Assembly (NCBI GenBank): GCA_949316495.1
Contig: OX439009.1
Location: forward strand, 38,703,943-38,767,942
Origin: Amphiduros pacificus
Lineage: Eukaryota > Annelida > Polychaeta > Phyllodocida > Hesionidae
Reading direction: 5' to 3'
DNA: 64,000 nucleotides
Position 1 is the stretch's first letter; each line of letters opens with the position of its first letter. The notes beneath the pieces are model-generated. The model saw nothing but the letters and a program-made list of their open reading frames with translations. It was not told where the DNA came from and searched no databases. Positions 37,080-48,360 of this stretch are shown piece by piece. A program made the position numbers and the translations under genes.

Positions 37080-37590
37080 TGATGAGTGATGTCATGGACC
37101 ATGCAGTGCTACTCATTGTGTGATGTCATAATGATGTCAGGGACCATGCAGTGCTATTCATTGTGTGATATCATAGTGATGTCTGGGACCATGCAGTGCT
37201 ACTCATTGTGTGATGTCATAATGATGTCAGGGACCATGCAGTGCTACTCATTGTGTGATGTCATAGTGATGTCAGGGACCATGCAGTGTTACTCATTGTG
37301 TGATGTCATAGTGATGTCTGGGACCATGCAGTGCTACTCATTGTGTGATGTCATAATGATGTCAGGGACCATGCAGTGCTACTCATTGTGTGATGTCATA
37401 GTGATGTCAGGGACCATGCAGTGCTACTCATTGTGTGATGTCATAGTGATGTCAGGTATCATAGTGTGATACTCAATGAGCGATGTCATAGTGATGTCAG
37501 GGACTTGCACTGTTACTCAATGAGCGATGTCATAGTGATGTCAGGGACCATGTAATGCTATTTAATAAGTGATGTCATAGTGATGTCACA
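37080..37590 (+). repeat. 45-bp minisatellite (~11 copies)
   Basis: Unit TCATAGTGATGTCAGGGACC, ATGCAGTGCTACTCATTGTG, TGATG; the last three copies are more diverged. Period 45 explains the 127-codon + frame. Confidence 0.95.
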
Positions 37591-37811
37591 ACCACTGTGT
37601 GTGTTTTCTTATGCGCTTGTCTATATCCCTCGCGGACCTCACACCGACTTCTCTTGACTAATGTGTAACTGTTTAACCAGAACATGGGGATGCAATTCTG
37701 TAAATGTGAGCAGAGTAACAGTGAGATAAAGCTCCCAGCTTGAGTGCTTGGCAGGGGAGGTGAGAACATCTGCTGATATTGTACCACCTGGACCTGCTTA
37801 TTGATTCAAGA
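37591..37811. other. Unique noncoding spacer
   Basis: Short unique stretch between two arrays, nothing recognised. Confidence 0.5.
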
Positions 37812-37953
37812 CACTCGGCATTCAAACTCGGCATTCAAACGCGGCATTCAAACTCGGCATTCAAACTTGGCATTCAAACTTGGCATTCAAACTCGGCATT
37901 CAAACTCGGCATTCAAACTCGACATTCAAACTCGACATTCAAATTCAGCATTC
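37812..37953 (+). repeat. 13-bp minisatellite (~11 copies)
   Basis: Unit TCGGCATTCAAAC with TTGGCATTC and TCGACATTC variants. Confidence 0.94.
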
Positions 37954-38159
37954 AGCTGATTCTTTGATATTTTTATTGCATTTATAAACAAATTTCTCAC
38001 TTTGATATTATATTATCAACCTGGTTTCAAAACAATGTTAAAAATGCACAGATGTTGATGTTGCGTTTATGTGAGTCCAGAGACCTATTGAGTAATGGAT
38101 ATCGTGTTGTAAAGCTCTGGCAATCACTTTGATCAGTCTCCCCCTCTTATTAGAATGTC

Positions 38160-39945
38160 AGCAGGAATGTCAGGAACCATGTCAGGAATAGTGTCAGGAA
38201 CCATGTCACATCTGAACCATGTCGGGAATAGTGTCAGGAACCATGTCACATCTGAACCATGTCGGGAATAGTGTCAGGAACCATGTCACATCTGAACCAT
38301 GTCAGGAATAGTGTCAGGAACCATGTCACATCTGAACCATGTCAGGAACCATGTCACATCTGAACCATGTCGGGAACCATGTCACATCTGAACCATGTCG
38401 GGAATAGTGTCGGGAACCATGTCACATCTGAACCATGTCAGGAACCATGTCACATCTGAACCATGTCAGGAACCATGTCACATCTGAACCATGTCAGGAA
38501 CCATGTCACATCTGAACCATGTCAGGAATAGTGTCAGGAACCATGTCACATCTGAACCATGCCAGGAATACTGTCGGGAACCATGTCACATCTGAACCAT
38601 GTCAGGAATACTGTCGGGAACCATGTCACATCTGAACCATGTCAGGAATAGTGTCAGGAACCATGTCACATCTGAACCATGTCAGGAATAGTGTCAGGAA
38701 CCATGTCACATCTGAACCATGTCAGGAATAGTGTCGGGAACCATGTCACATCTGAACCATGTCAGGAATACTGTCGGAAACCATGTCACATCTGAACCAT
38801 GTCAGGAATACTGTCGGGAACCATGTCACATCTGAACCATGTCAGGAATAGTGTCAGGAACCATGTCACATCTGAACCATGTCAGGAATAGTGTCAGGAA
38901 CCATGTCACATCTGAACCATGTCAGGAATAGTGTCAGGAACCATGTCACATCTGAACCATGTCAGGAATAGTGTCAGGAACCATGTCACATCTGAACCAT
39001 GTCAGGAATAGTGTCGGGAACCATGTCACATCTGAACCATGTCAGGAACCATGTCACATCTGAACCATGTCAGGAATAGGGTCAGGAACCATGTCACATC
39101 TGAACCATGTCAGGAATAGTGTCAGGAACCATGTCACATCTGAACCATGTCGGGAACCATGTCACATCTGAACCATGTCAGGAATAGGGTCAGGAACCAT
39201 GTCACATCTGAACCATGTCAGGAACCATGTCACATCTGAACCATGTCGGGAATAGGGTCAGGAACCATGTCACATCTGAACCATGTCAGGAATAGGGTCA
39301 GGAACCATGTCACATCTGAACCATGTCGGGAACCATGTCACATCTGAACCATGTCAGGAACCATGTCACATCTGAACCATGTCAGGAACCATGTCACATC
39401 TGAACCATGTCAGAAACCATGTCACATCTGAACCATGTCAGGATTAGTGTCAGAAACCATGTCACATCTGAACCATGTCGGGAACCATGTCACATCTGAA
39501 CCATGTCGGGAACCATGTCACATCTGAACCATGTCAGGAACCATGTCACATCTGAACCATGTCAGGAACCATGTCACATCTGAACCATGTCAGGAATAGT
39601 GTCACATCTGAACCATGTCAGGAACCATGTCACATCTGAACCATGTCAGGAACCATGTCACATCTGAACCATGTCAGGAACCATGTCACATCTGAACCAT
39701 GTCAGGAATAGTGTCACATCTGAACCATGTCAGGAACCATGTCACATCTGAACCATGTCAGGAACCATGTCACATCTGAACCATGTCAGGAACCATGTCA
39801 CATCTGAACCATGTCAGGATTAGTGTCAGAAACCATGTCACATCTGAACCATGTCAGGAATACTGTCGGGAACCATGTCACATCTGAACCATGTCAGGAA
39901 TAGGGTCAGAAACCATGTCACATCTTAACCATGTGAGAAACTATG
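38160..39945 (+). repeat. Composite 28/40-bp minisatellite (1.8 kb)
   Basis: Built from modules: ACCATGTCACATCTGA (16 bp), ACCATGTCAGGA (12 bp) and ATAGTGTCAGGA (12 bp). The 40-bp unit is 16+12+12 and the 28-bp unit 16+12. The 40-bp form dominates 38200-39020 and the 28-bp form dominates later, so module gain and loss drives length change. Confidence 0.95.
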
Positions 39946-40668
39946 GCAGGGACCAAGTAAAGAAACATGTCAGGAACCATGTCAGGAAGTGCATCAGGAA
40001 CTGTGTCAGATGTGGGGGACAAACCCGTTCACATCTGATGTTCCGACAGACATTTCTGTTGCTGTCTGTATGATCATCTCAAGTGCATTGCTCATAATAG
40101 ACAAGGGTGCGGGTGGCTGAGTGCGCATCCTCTCCAGCCTCGACGTCTCAGGCTAAGGATCTCGTTCTGGGCTTTGAAATGTCTATAATTATGGAATGCT
40201 TTCTGTGATTTGGTTAAGCTTTTTCCTTTGTGTGCTGCTCACGGTAGATTGGAAGGTAGTCTATAAGTGTGGCTGCTGATGGGTTGGATCGATATGATGT
40301 GAAGTGCTCGTGAGAGCTTATACTGACACGCTGCCTCACATCTGCAATATTGTCTCCTCTACTTGTTTGCAGAATGCTGAAATGTTTGCAAGTTTCTCTT
40401 TCAAACTTTATGGCGTGACAATGTGAGGAGATATGAGACTCAGCAGGTTTAGGTAAAAGTTGCCACAAAACACAGGTGTGATATATTATAAAACATTAAC
40501 AATTCCTTGTATTCCTCATGTAATACTACAGAGACAAACCATCTTCTGTACTTTGTTATTAGATAAGATATTAGCAGTACATTTTATACAGCAACTACGT
40601 AGCATTGACTCAGCGTGCTCAGAGTGACCTGTGTACTATCATACTACTACTAATACTACTACTATTGA
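39946..40668. other. Unique noncoding DNA
   Basis: No gene recognised between the two arrays. Confidence 0.5.
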
Positions 40669-41118
40669 CCGGCCCCACTAGCACAGTTGGTTGAGTGTAG
40701 GATCTGTGCCTTTGTTGGTTATATAAGTGGAGGACGGGAGGTGGTGGGTTCGACTCCCACTGCCGGCAGTGTTACTTTCACACTGGTTATACAAGTGGAG
40801 GACGGGAGGTGGTGGGTTCGACTCCCACTGCCGGCAGTGTTACTTTCACACTGGTTATATAAGTGGAGGACGGGAGGTGGTGGGTTCGACTCCCACTGCC
40901 GGCAGTGTTACTGTCACACTGGTTATATAAGTGGAGGATGGGAGGTGGTGGGTTCAACTCCCACTGCCGGCAGTGTTACTTTCACACTGGTTATATAAGT
41001 GGAGGACGGGAGGTGGTGGGTTCGACTCCCACTGCCGGCAGTGTTACTGTCACACTGGTTATATAAGTGGAGGATGGGAGGTGGTGGGTTCGACTCCCAC
41101 TGTTCACACTGGTTAAAA
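40669..41118 (+). repeat. tRNA-derived SINE expanded into a 68-bp minisatellite (6 B boxes)
   Basis: The left end is a SINE head with A box CTAGCACAGTTGGTTGAG (40679-40696) and B box GGGTTCGACTCCCAC (from 40746); CCGGC and GCCGG can pair as an acceptor-like stem. A 68-bp internal piece, from TTATATAAGTGGAGGACGGG through the B box and GCCGGCAGTGTTAC to CACTGG, is then repeated. B boxes recur at 40746, 40814, 40882, 40950, 41018 and 41086; the fourth has GGTTCAA. Only the first unit has an A box. Most copies also carry TATATAAG. Confidence 0.9.
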
Positions 41119-42387
41119 GGCTCGAAAGTTGACCTGATATGGCCATAGTTGCTGAAAGGGTCGTAAAAACACCATTTCACAATTTCACTACTACTATTAA
41201 TAATAAAAACAACATTTATATACCAGGCTGCTCTGCAAGTATAGTGCTATCAAAATATGGCAATACATGAAATGGCATGCCTGGAATTCACCAGAAACAA
41301 GCTTCCTGTACTTTATGCCATGATATGTATCCAAGTACCTACTGCATTCATTCAGGGTAATGCTATCTGTGATAACTTAAATGGATTTGTCACAGATTTA
41401 CAGGGGGAAAATCAGATGTTTCCTTTATTTTGAAACATTTTCCTTTTTGCAATATATGTGCATGTATGTCCCCACATATCCGATTTGTGAGGGAAAATGA
41501 ACAGAATATATTGTGTTTCCACGATTTTAAGATACACAATGTCTGTCAACATGATGGCCAGGTCTTAACTGACATGGCAGGATGAAGATTAATCATGTTA
41601 ATAGAAAATCACTTGTTGCTTTTGTCTATATATTATACATGCTTCATTTTGTATTCTTTTGTTTACCAAATAATCTGGCATGAATAATCCCTACTTTCCA
41701 ATATGTTTACTGGAAGGGCACTGTTTATATTTCCAATTGTAATTGTAAAAAATCTTGAAGAGGCACATAAATCAAAATTACAGCTGTTTTTACAAGCATG
41801 GCAAGAGGTAGGTAAAGGTTGGAAATGGTAGATCTTATTTGACAACATGGCATGAGAGTTAAAAAAGTGTGCTTGGCCCAGCAGAGTTTTGAACAGCGCA
41901 TACTTCATGAACTTGACATCACGGAGTACGGCTTGGCAAGATCACATCAGGGAGAGTTTGAGATTTAGTTGAGATCACATGACCTTGTGGCTGATCACAT
42001 GACCTCCTGCTGTGACCCCCAGCAGACAGAAGCTGAGGTGTGCTTATCTGCACCACTGACTGTCTCTCACTCGAGTTGGCTGCCAGAGAAAAGCAGCCAT
42101 TAGACAAATAAGCTGCACATGTTTGCTATAATACTCAGCCGGCACTAACCCTCAATAGCCAATCTCAATGGCTGAGAAAATAAATGCCACCGCTACACTC
42201 AGTTTGAATTACCTCTTTACACCTCGATGCAAGAAAAATTACTTTTCCCAATGCGCTACCATAAGTATTGATTTGTGCACTCTCTAAGCATGATAAACTA
42301 ACACATACTCTCTAAACTCACAGATCCAACCTCAACTCACATATTCTTTAACTTAGGACTTATTATCCCAGCTCATCCAATAAAATG
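41119..42387. other. Unique noncoding DNA
   Basis: No exon recognised. Two GATCACATGACC copies lie near 41974-42004. Confidence 0.5.
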
Positions 42388-42872
42388 ACACATACTCTCT
42401 GAACATTCTGAGCTTACACATACTCTCTGAATTCACACATACTCTCTGAACATTCTGAGCTTACACATACTCTCTAAATTCACACATACTCTCTGAACAT
42501 TCTGAGCTTACACATACTCTCTGAATTCACACATACTCTCTGAACATTCTGAGCTTACATATACTCTCTGAATTCACACATACTCTCTGAACATTCTGAG
42601 CTTACACATACTCTCTGAATTCACACATACTCTCTGAACATTCTGAGCTTACACATACTCTCTGAATTCACACATACTCTCTGAACATTCTGAGCTTACA
42701 CATACTCTCTGAATTCACACATACTCTCTGAACATTCTGAGCTTACACATACTCTCTGAATTCACACATACTCTCTGAACATTCTGAGCTTACACATACT
42801 CTCTGAATTCACACATACTCTCTGAACATTCTGAGCTTACACATACTCTCTAAATTCACACATACTCTCTGA
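42388..42872 (+). repeat. 47-bp minisatellite (~10 copies)
   Basis: Unit TTACACATACTCTCTGAATT, CACACATACTCTCTGAACAT, TCTGAGC, itself an internal duplication of ACACATACTCTCTGAA. Degenerate ACACATACTCTCTAAA pieces begin near 42300. Confidence 0.95.
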
Positions 42873-43774
42873 CCTAACCCATTCTCTTTGGGCTCACACA
42901 ATTGACAGATGACATCATTGCATCTGTTCAAAATCAGGTGTTTTATATTGTTTGCCTTGTACGCTAACAAAGCCTCTTATTATTGGTGAGAGTTCTGGGG
43001 ACAGAATCTTGACTTGTTTTAGGAATCAGTCTGTGATGGCAGGTAGCAAATATCAACCTCATGCATGTTATGTGACAAGATTATGCAGCTTTGCAACTTT
43101 GAGATATTCCCTTGACATGGTGTCAGCCAGTCAGGGACCAGGTCAGCAATGCATGCAAGAAATAAGATAACTATATCTTAGTTCCTAATTATAAGGAAGT
43201 TTGACCTTGAGCAGGTATTTGGCCAGCAAATCTCACCAATCCACAGGTACTGCATGAGGGTATTTGGTCGCTCTGAGAATTCCTATGTCTTCACGGCATA
43301 TTTTTAACATATTTATCTCTCAGAATTTGAAGCTGTTTTTCCTTAGAATGCAAAGATGTCAAAACCGAGATACCTGCTGAAGTGGTGGCAGGCAGTGTAT
43401 GAGGGGGCAGTATGGGGGCTCAGCCGCCCAGCTTGAGGTCTGGTCCCATCTAATCTCTGTCCTGTTTACAAATAAATGAGCAACCACTCAGGCAATATTG
43501 AGCACACCCCTCACAGGGCCATTCATTTGTCTTTTGCTAGAGCTGACCTTGGAGTGACCTTGACATGTTGAAGAGCTCTCAGGTATTTCAGTAGGAGAGT
43601 CTGCCGCTTAGCATTTGTGACACTTGCTCTGCTTTATGCTTGTTGTTTTAACAGGATGTTAACTGCAAACTAATTAGCACAATATTATTAGCTTGAACAA
43701 TAGCAGACAAAAGGAATTAGAAAAAATCCTAATTGGGCATTGTTCTAAACTGTATTATATGTTTGTATTTTCAG
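42873..43774. other. Unique DNA upstream of the first visible exon
   Basis: Presumed intron leading to the acceptor at 43774; no earlier exon or promoter recognised. Confidence 0.5.
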
Positions 43775-43985
43775 CTAAATATGGGAACCTACAGGAGCAT
43801 GAGGGGGGAGGAGTGTGCACTCAGAAGCAGTACGTTCACTACACTCACCTCTGTACACTCTCCAACATGAGTCCGCATCTGGACCACTGCTGCTGTGCTC
43901 TGGACCAGAAGGTGCTCTGCTGCAGGTACCACCAGGGCGGCGAGATATTCCGCTGCGCAGAACCAGAGGATACCATAGCGATCAT
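43775..43985 (+). CDS. Internal exon, Cys-rich extracellular part of a Shisa-like membrane protein
   Basis: This exon follows a TTTTCAG acceptor (AG at 43773-43774) and ends before a GTGAGT donor at 43986. It enters with two bases of a split codon and leaves with two bases (AT), which the next exon completes as Ile. It encodes about 70 residues with eight cysteines, including the clusters HCCCALD and LCCRY, and an N-glycosylation sequon NMS at 43864-43872. The cysteine spacing, with CCC and CC clusters before a membrane segment, resembles the ectodomain of single-pass Cys-rich adaptors (Shisa, WBP1, VOPP1, CYYR1), although I see no diagnostic residue match to any one of them. No signal peptide is present, so at least one upstream exon is missing. 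An unrelated receptor-type ectodomain is possible. The exon is well supported by phase; the family is inferred. Confidence 0.72.
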
Positions 43986-45672
43986 GTGAGTAGTCTGCCG
44001 CAACTCAGGTGAAAGCAATTAGGGGCTTAGGTATAGCATTGTGCCAGACAAAAACAAAATTATGTGAATTTGTAGAAAAAAAAAACAACATAATATTAAA
44101 TTTAAATCTAGATTTTGATAGAAAATGTGTATTCTTGGAGTCTCGTTTCAAGAAATTGAATATTGCTGCTAGTTTGGAGAATATTGACTTATTTTTAGAT
44201 TAGACTCTAGAAGTGTGCAGTTCTTAAATCTTCTAGCAACTACAAGTGACTTTTTTCTGACCACTTTCTTTCTGGCTGATTACACACAGATATTCATAAT
44301 TCCCAAAACTATACAAAACACCCTTTCAGGCACAGCTATTTAAATACAAAACTCTTCTTGGCCTTAATCCAGTCAAATGTGGCTAGGGTGGTATGGTGAA
44401 GATTGATAGATTATCAGCTTATTCAGATTATCTCCTCCTAAAATATCATCTATGAACAAATAAACCATTTTTTTTCTAATATAATGGTTTTTTTTAAATA
44501 TTTGAAAATAATTTTAAATATTTTAAGAGTTAAAGCACGAGGTTTTCTGGATAAGCGTCAGGTATGGCCTGTGTAGTTTTAATTCACCGTAATGTCGTGG
44601 TACTTAAGGCTGTAAACTGTAAGCTAAATCCACATAAGAACAGTCATATCTGCAGAGTAATACCAAAACACTTTGAGTTGTATGTCTAATAGTGTATTAT
44701 GATTTTGTTAGAAAAATATCCCTCCCCACCACTAGTCAAAAACTGCATCTGATGGCTCGGTTGGATCTTTTGTCTTTCCTCTTCGTAGATCTTTCTTTCT
44801 CTTCTATCCTTTTCTCTGCATCTTGACTAACATTGCTCTTGCTCAATCATTTAAAAGCCAAACATCTATTTGGTCATGCATCAATATGACTGAATGAGGT
44901 CATACACATTTACCTGAGGTCACAACAGCCAAGCATGACCCTATGTTGTCAATGGTCATATGTGACCCAATTTGGTTATATTTATACATGACCAAATAGA
45001 TGTTTGTCGCTATTTAATTTACTAACTTTGAACTTAGTCACCATTTGAGTTGGACTCACTGCAAGTACTCATCTATTAATGAATGATTTCTATATATAGA
45101 CACTAGGATAGGCCTAACACTATGATAACCTAGTTTATAAATTTGAACATTTCTATATATTTATGTGTATTCTTCAATACTTTTGATGCATGATGCAGCA
45201 TGGACAATGATATTAAAAACTGCAGCTTGTATATATATAATATGCATCCAAACTATTTGATTTTGAATGAAATACAATGTATATGTCTTTTGGGTGTTGG
45301 TGATTGATGTGGCGTTAGCACAGAGGCATGTTACGGGAACTATGTGGATACTAATGGCTAACACTAAGTAACTAACACTAAGTAACTAACACTTGTATCA
45401 CTGACATCGTACCACTGTCATGGACACATTTGCACGTTCTATCAAAGAGGCACTCCACAAAAGTTCTGCAATAAAATAGTCGGGGGCTCTTGAGGGTGCC
45501 TCTTGCTGGGAACAGGGGATCAGAAACTTCTGGTCTGACAACATTTCTTTGCACACGGTGGAACGCTGGCCGTTCGCCTTTCTTTGCTGATCTATCTCAG
45601 TCTGTCTGTATGTCTCTCTGGCTCACGGGCTGTCACTGTTTTCCTTACGGAGGCACTGTTGGGTTTTTGCAG
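43986..45672 (+). other. Intron between the Cys-rich and transmembrane exons
   Basis: AT-rich, from donor GTGAGT to acceptor TTTTTGCAG, with almost no tandem repetition except a threefold AAGTAACTAACACT near 45365-45395. I see no further exon in it. Confidence 0.7.
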
Positions 45673-45839
45673 TGCGTGGGGAGACCCCTCATCGCCCAGT
45701 ACTAATAGGGATCCCTTATCCGAAAGTTCCCACAGGGCGATGCCGCTCAAGCTGCTCCTGCCCGCCATTCTGGGGCCTGTGGCGCTCCTCAGCTGCTGTA
45801 TCGTCTGCTGTATATGTCGCTATCACAAGTGGGCTTCCC
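45673..45839 (+). CDS. Transmembrane exon of the Shisa-like membrane protein
   Basis: The exon starts after TTTTTGCAG (45664-45672), with one base completing the preceding Ile codon, and ends one base into a codon before a strong donor GTAAGT at 45840. It encodes a polar linker (DPSSPSTNRDPLSESSHR), then a hydrophobic segment of about 22 residues starting near MPLKLLLPAIL and ending in SCCIVCCICRYHKW. The cysteines at the inner membrane face are typical palmitoylation candidates, and the following basic residues (RYHKW, then KKKRRK from the next exon) fit the positive-inside rule, giving type I topology. The last nine exon bases and the donor are the first copy of a 32-bp tandem array of donor sites. 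Only this first donor keeps the reading frame into the next exon: the second shifts phase, and extension past 45904 meets a TAA. Confidence 0.78.
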
Positions 45840-46998
45840 GTAAGTATTCACACAGATATAGACAGCTTCCCGTAAGTATTCACACCGATATAGACAGCTT
45901 CCCGTAAGTATTCACACCGATAAAGACAGCTTCCCGTAAGTATTCACACCGATATAGACAGCTTCCCGTAAGTATTCACACCGATAAAGACAGCTTCCCG
46001 TAAGTATTCACACCGATATAGACAGCTTCCCGTAAGTATTCACACCGATATAGACAGCTTCCCGTAAGTATTCACACAGATATAGACAGCTTCCCGTAAG
46101 TATTCACACCGATATAGGCAGCTTCCCGTAAGTATTCACACCGATATAGACAGCTTCCCGTAAGTATTCACACAGATATAGACAGCTTCTCGTAAGTATT
46201 CACACCGATATAGACAGCTTCCCGTAAGTATTCACACCGATATAGACAGCTTCCTGTAAGTATTCACACCGATATAGACAGCTTCCCGTAAGTATTCACA
46301 CAGATATAGACAGTTTCCCGTAAGTATTCACACAGATATAGACAGCTTCCCGTAAGTATTCACACCGATATAGACAGCTTCCCGTAAGTATTCACACTGA
46401 TAAAGACAGCTTCCCGTAAGTATTCACACCGATAAAGACAGCTTCCCGTAAGTATTCAAACCAATAAAGACAGCTTCCCATAAGTATTCACACCGATAAA
46501 GACAGCTTCTCGTAAGTATTCAAACCAATATAGACAGCTTCCCGTAAGTATTCACACCAATAAAGACAGCTTCCCGTAAGTATTCACACAGATATAAACA
46601 GCTTCCCGTAAGTATTCACACCGATATAGACAGCTTCCCGTAAGTATTAACACCGATATAGACAGCTTCCCGTAAGTATTCACACAGATATAAACAGCTT
46701 CCCGTAAGTATTCAAAACAATATAGACAGCTTCCCGTAAGTATTCACACCGATAAAGACAGCTTCCCGTAAGTATTCACACCGATATAGACAGCTTCCCG
46801 TAAGTATTCACACCGATAAAGACAGCTTCTTGTAAGTATTCACACCGATATAGACAGCTTCCCGTAAGTATTCACACCGATATAGACAGCTTCCCGTAAG
46901 TATTCACACCGATATAGACAGCTTCCCGTAAGTATTCAAACCAATATAGACAGCTTCCCGTAAGTATTCACACAGATATAGACAGCTTCCCATAAGTA
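45833..46998 (+). repeat. 32-bp minisatellite made of tandem 5' splice sites (~36 copies)
   Basis: The unit GCTTCCCGTAAGTATTC followed by ACACCGATATAGACA is 32 bp. Its first copy is the true exon-intron junction at 45839/45840. Nearly every copy keeps GTAAGTATT, a strong match to the U1-binding consensus; a few have ATAAGT (near 46480 and 46991). Units differ mainly at CCGATA/CAGATA and TATAGA/AAAGA. Thirty-two is not a multiple of three, so successive donors fall in different reading frames. Confidence 0.95.
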
Positions 46999-47389
46999 TT
47001 CACATTCTTTTGGACAGCTAGTATTGATAGTATTGATAATAATTAGTATTCAAATCATATATATTCACAACAAAATAGATGGTTTCATTTGGAAAAACGT
47101 AGCCCTAAACATGTGGCAGTATTTTGAAGCATGTTTCATTTGACATCACCTGGACAGTGACATCAATATGATCAGTATTAGGTCTGGCAGAGGAATTGTA
47201 AGGTATCCATTAATATGAGAGACTTGTAATCAACAGATAACTGCAAAGTGCTCACAAACAGCAACTTCAAAGTCACCCAACACTCAGAAGCTGAGTAGAT
47301 GAGGCTTCAGCTAAACTGATCAAAGGTCTCCACTTAGTAAATAAGTCTGCCACCAGAGGACACTGCTTGCTACCTGGAGCGTATGATGC

Positions 47390-47562
47390 CCGACTTGTCG
47401 CTACCTGGAGCATATGCTAATTGAATACGATCCCTGACTCATTGCTATCTGCAGCATATGATCCCTGGCTCATTGCTATCTGCAGCATACGATCCCTGAC
47501 TCATTGCTATCTGCAGCATACGATCCCTGACTCATTGCTATCTGCAGCATACGATCCCTGAC
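47390..47562 (+). repeat. 31-bp minisatellite (~5 copies) in intron
   Basis: Unit approximately GCTATCTGCAGCATACGATC plus CCTGACTCATT. The first copies are degenerate (TACCTGGAGCATATG). Confidence 0.85.
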
Positions 47563-47737
47563 ATATTGACATCACAGACAGATATTCACATCACAGACAC
47601 ATATTTGACATCATCAAAACATATTGACATCGTCAACACATATAATTGGAGAAAAAAATAGATGGCAGAACATGGGGTCTTCTAACCCGAATTGGCCTCC
47701 ATGGTGCAGGTGCTTGGATCCCTGCACTGTTATTCTA

Positions 47738-47975
47738 CAGGATGCCACCAGGTGTCACATCCTGTGTTCTGACTGGCTCAGGATACCACCAGGTGTCACA
47801 TCTTGTGTTCTGACTGGCTCAGAATACCACCAGGTGTTGCATCTTGTGTTCTGACTGGCTCAGAATACCACCAGGTGTCACATCTTGTGTTCTGACTGGC
47901 TCAGGATACCACCAGGTGTCGCATCTTGTGTTCTGACTGGCTCATGGAGCTCAATGTACCACCAGGTGTCGCATC
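47738..47975 (+). repeat. 41-bp minisatellite (~6 copies) in intron
   Basis: Unit AATACCACCAGGTGTCACAT followed by CTTGTGTTCTGACTGGCTCAG. Each copy has CCACCAGGTGTC, one base from the CTCF core CCANNAGRKGGC. Confidence 0.88.
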
Positions 47976-48360
47976 TTTAGGACCACAAGGTATCACATGT
48001 TTAATTTTGGCCTGTGAAAATATATCTACTGGACTAATTGAGACTTGATGATTCCCACTTTCATTATTCAAAACATTGCTATGATCTGTTGAAAGATCAC
48101 TGGAAGTGTTATGTTTTTATACAATATATAAAATCACAATTGATTTTTAACTTAAGTTTTGGATAAATATTATCTGGAATCTATACACATTACTAAACAT
48201 TAGTGACAACAGTAATAGATGTAACTGGAGCAAGCTGCCAGTGATTCTATCTCACTGATGTAGCAGTAATATTGCCCAGGTGTGCTGCTTTCAATATATA
48301 AGGGTCTTACTTGGTAGAGATGTGAAATGATATTAAATTCAGTACTATGATATTTTTCAG

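Larger units (their letters stand above)
45840..48360 (+). other. Intron between the transmembrane and tail exons, mostly minisatellite
   Basis: Begins with the donor GTAAGT that is itself tandemly repeated to about 46998, then carries a 31-bp array (47390-47562) and a 41-bp array (47738-47975) before the acceptor TATTTTTCAG at 48351-48360. The stretches 46999-47389 and 47976-48350 are AT-rich unique DNA with nothing recognisable, except a CTCF-like CCACCAGAGGACAC at 47350. Confidence 0.7.

Noticed and set aside
37086-37469. 127-codon + strand frame with 15-residue repeat
   Set aside because: Explained by the 45-bp minisatellite period.
38160-39945. p53-family response elements (ACCATGTCA words)
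   Set aside because: The half-sites miss the RRRCWWGYYY consensus at the flanks in each copy.
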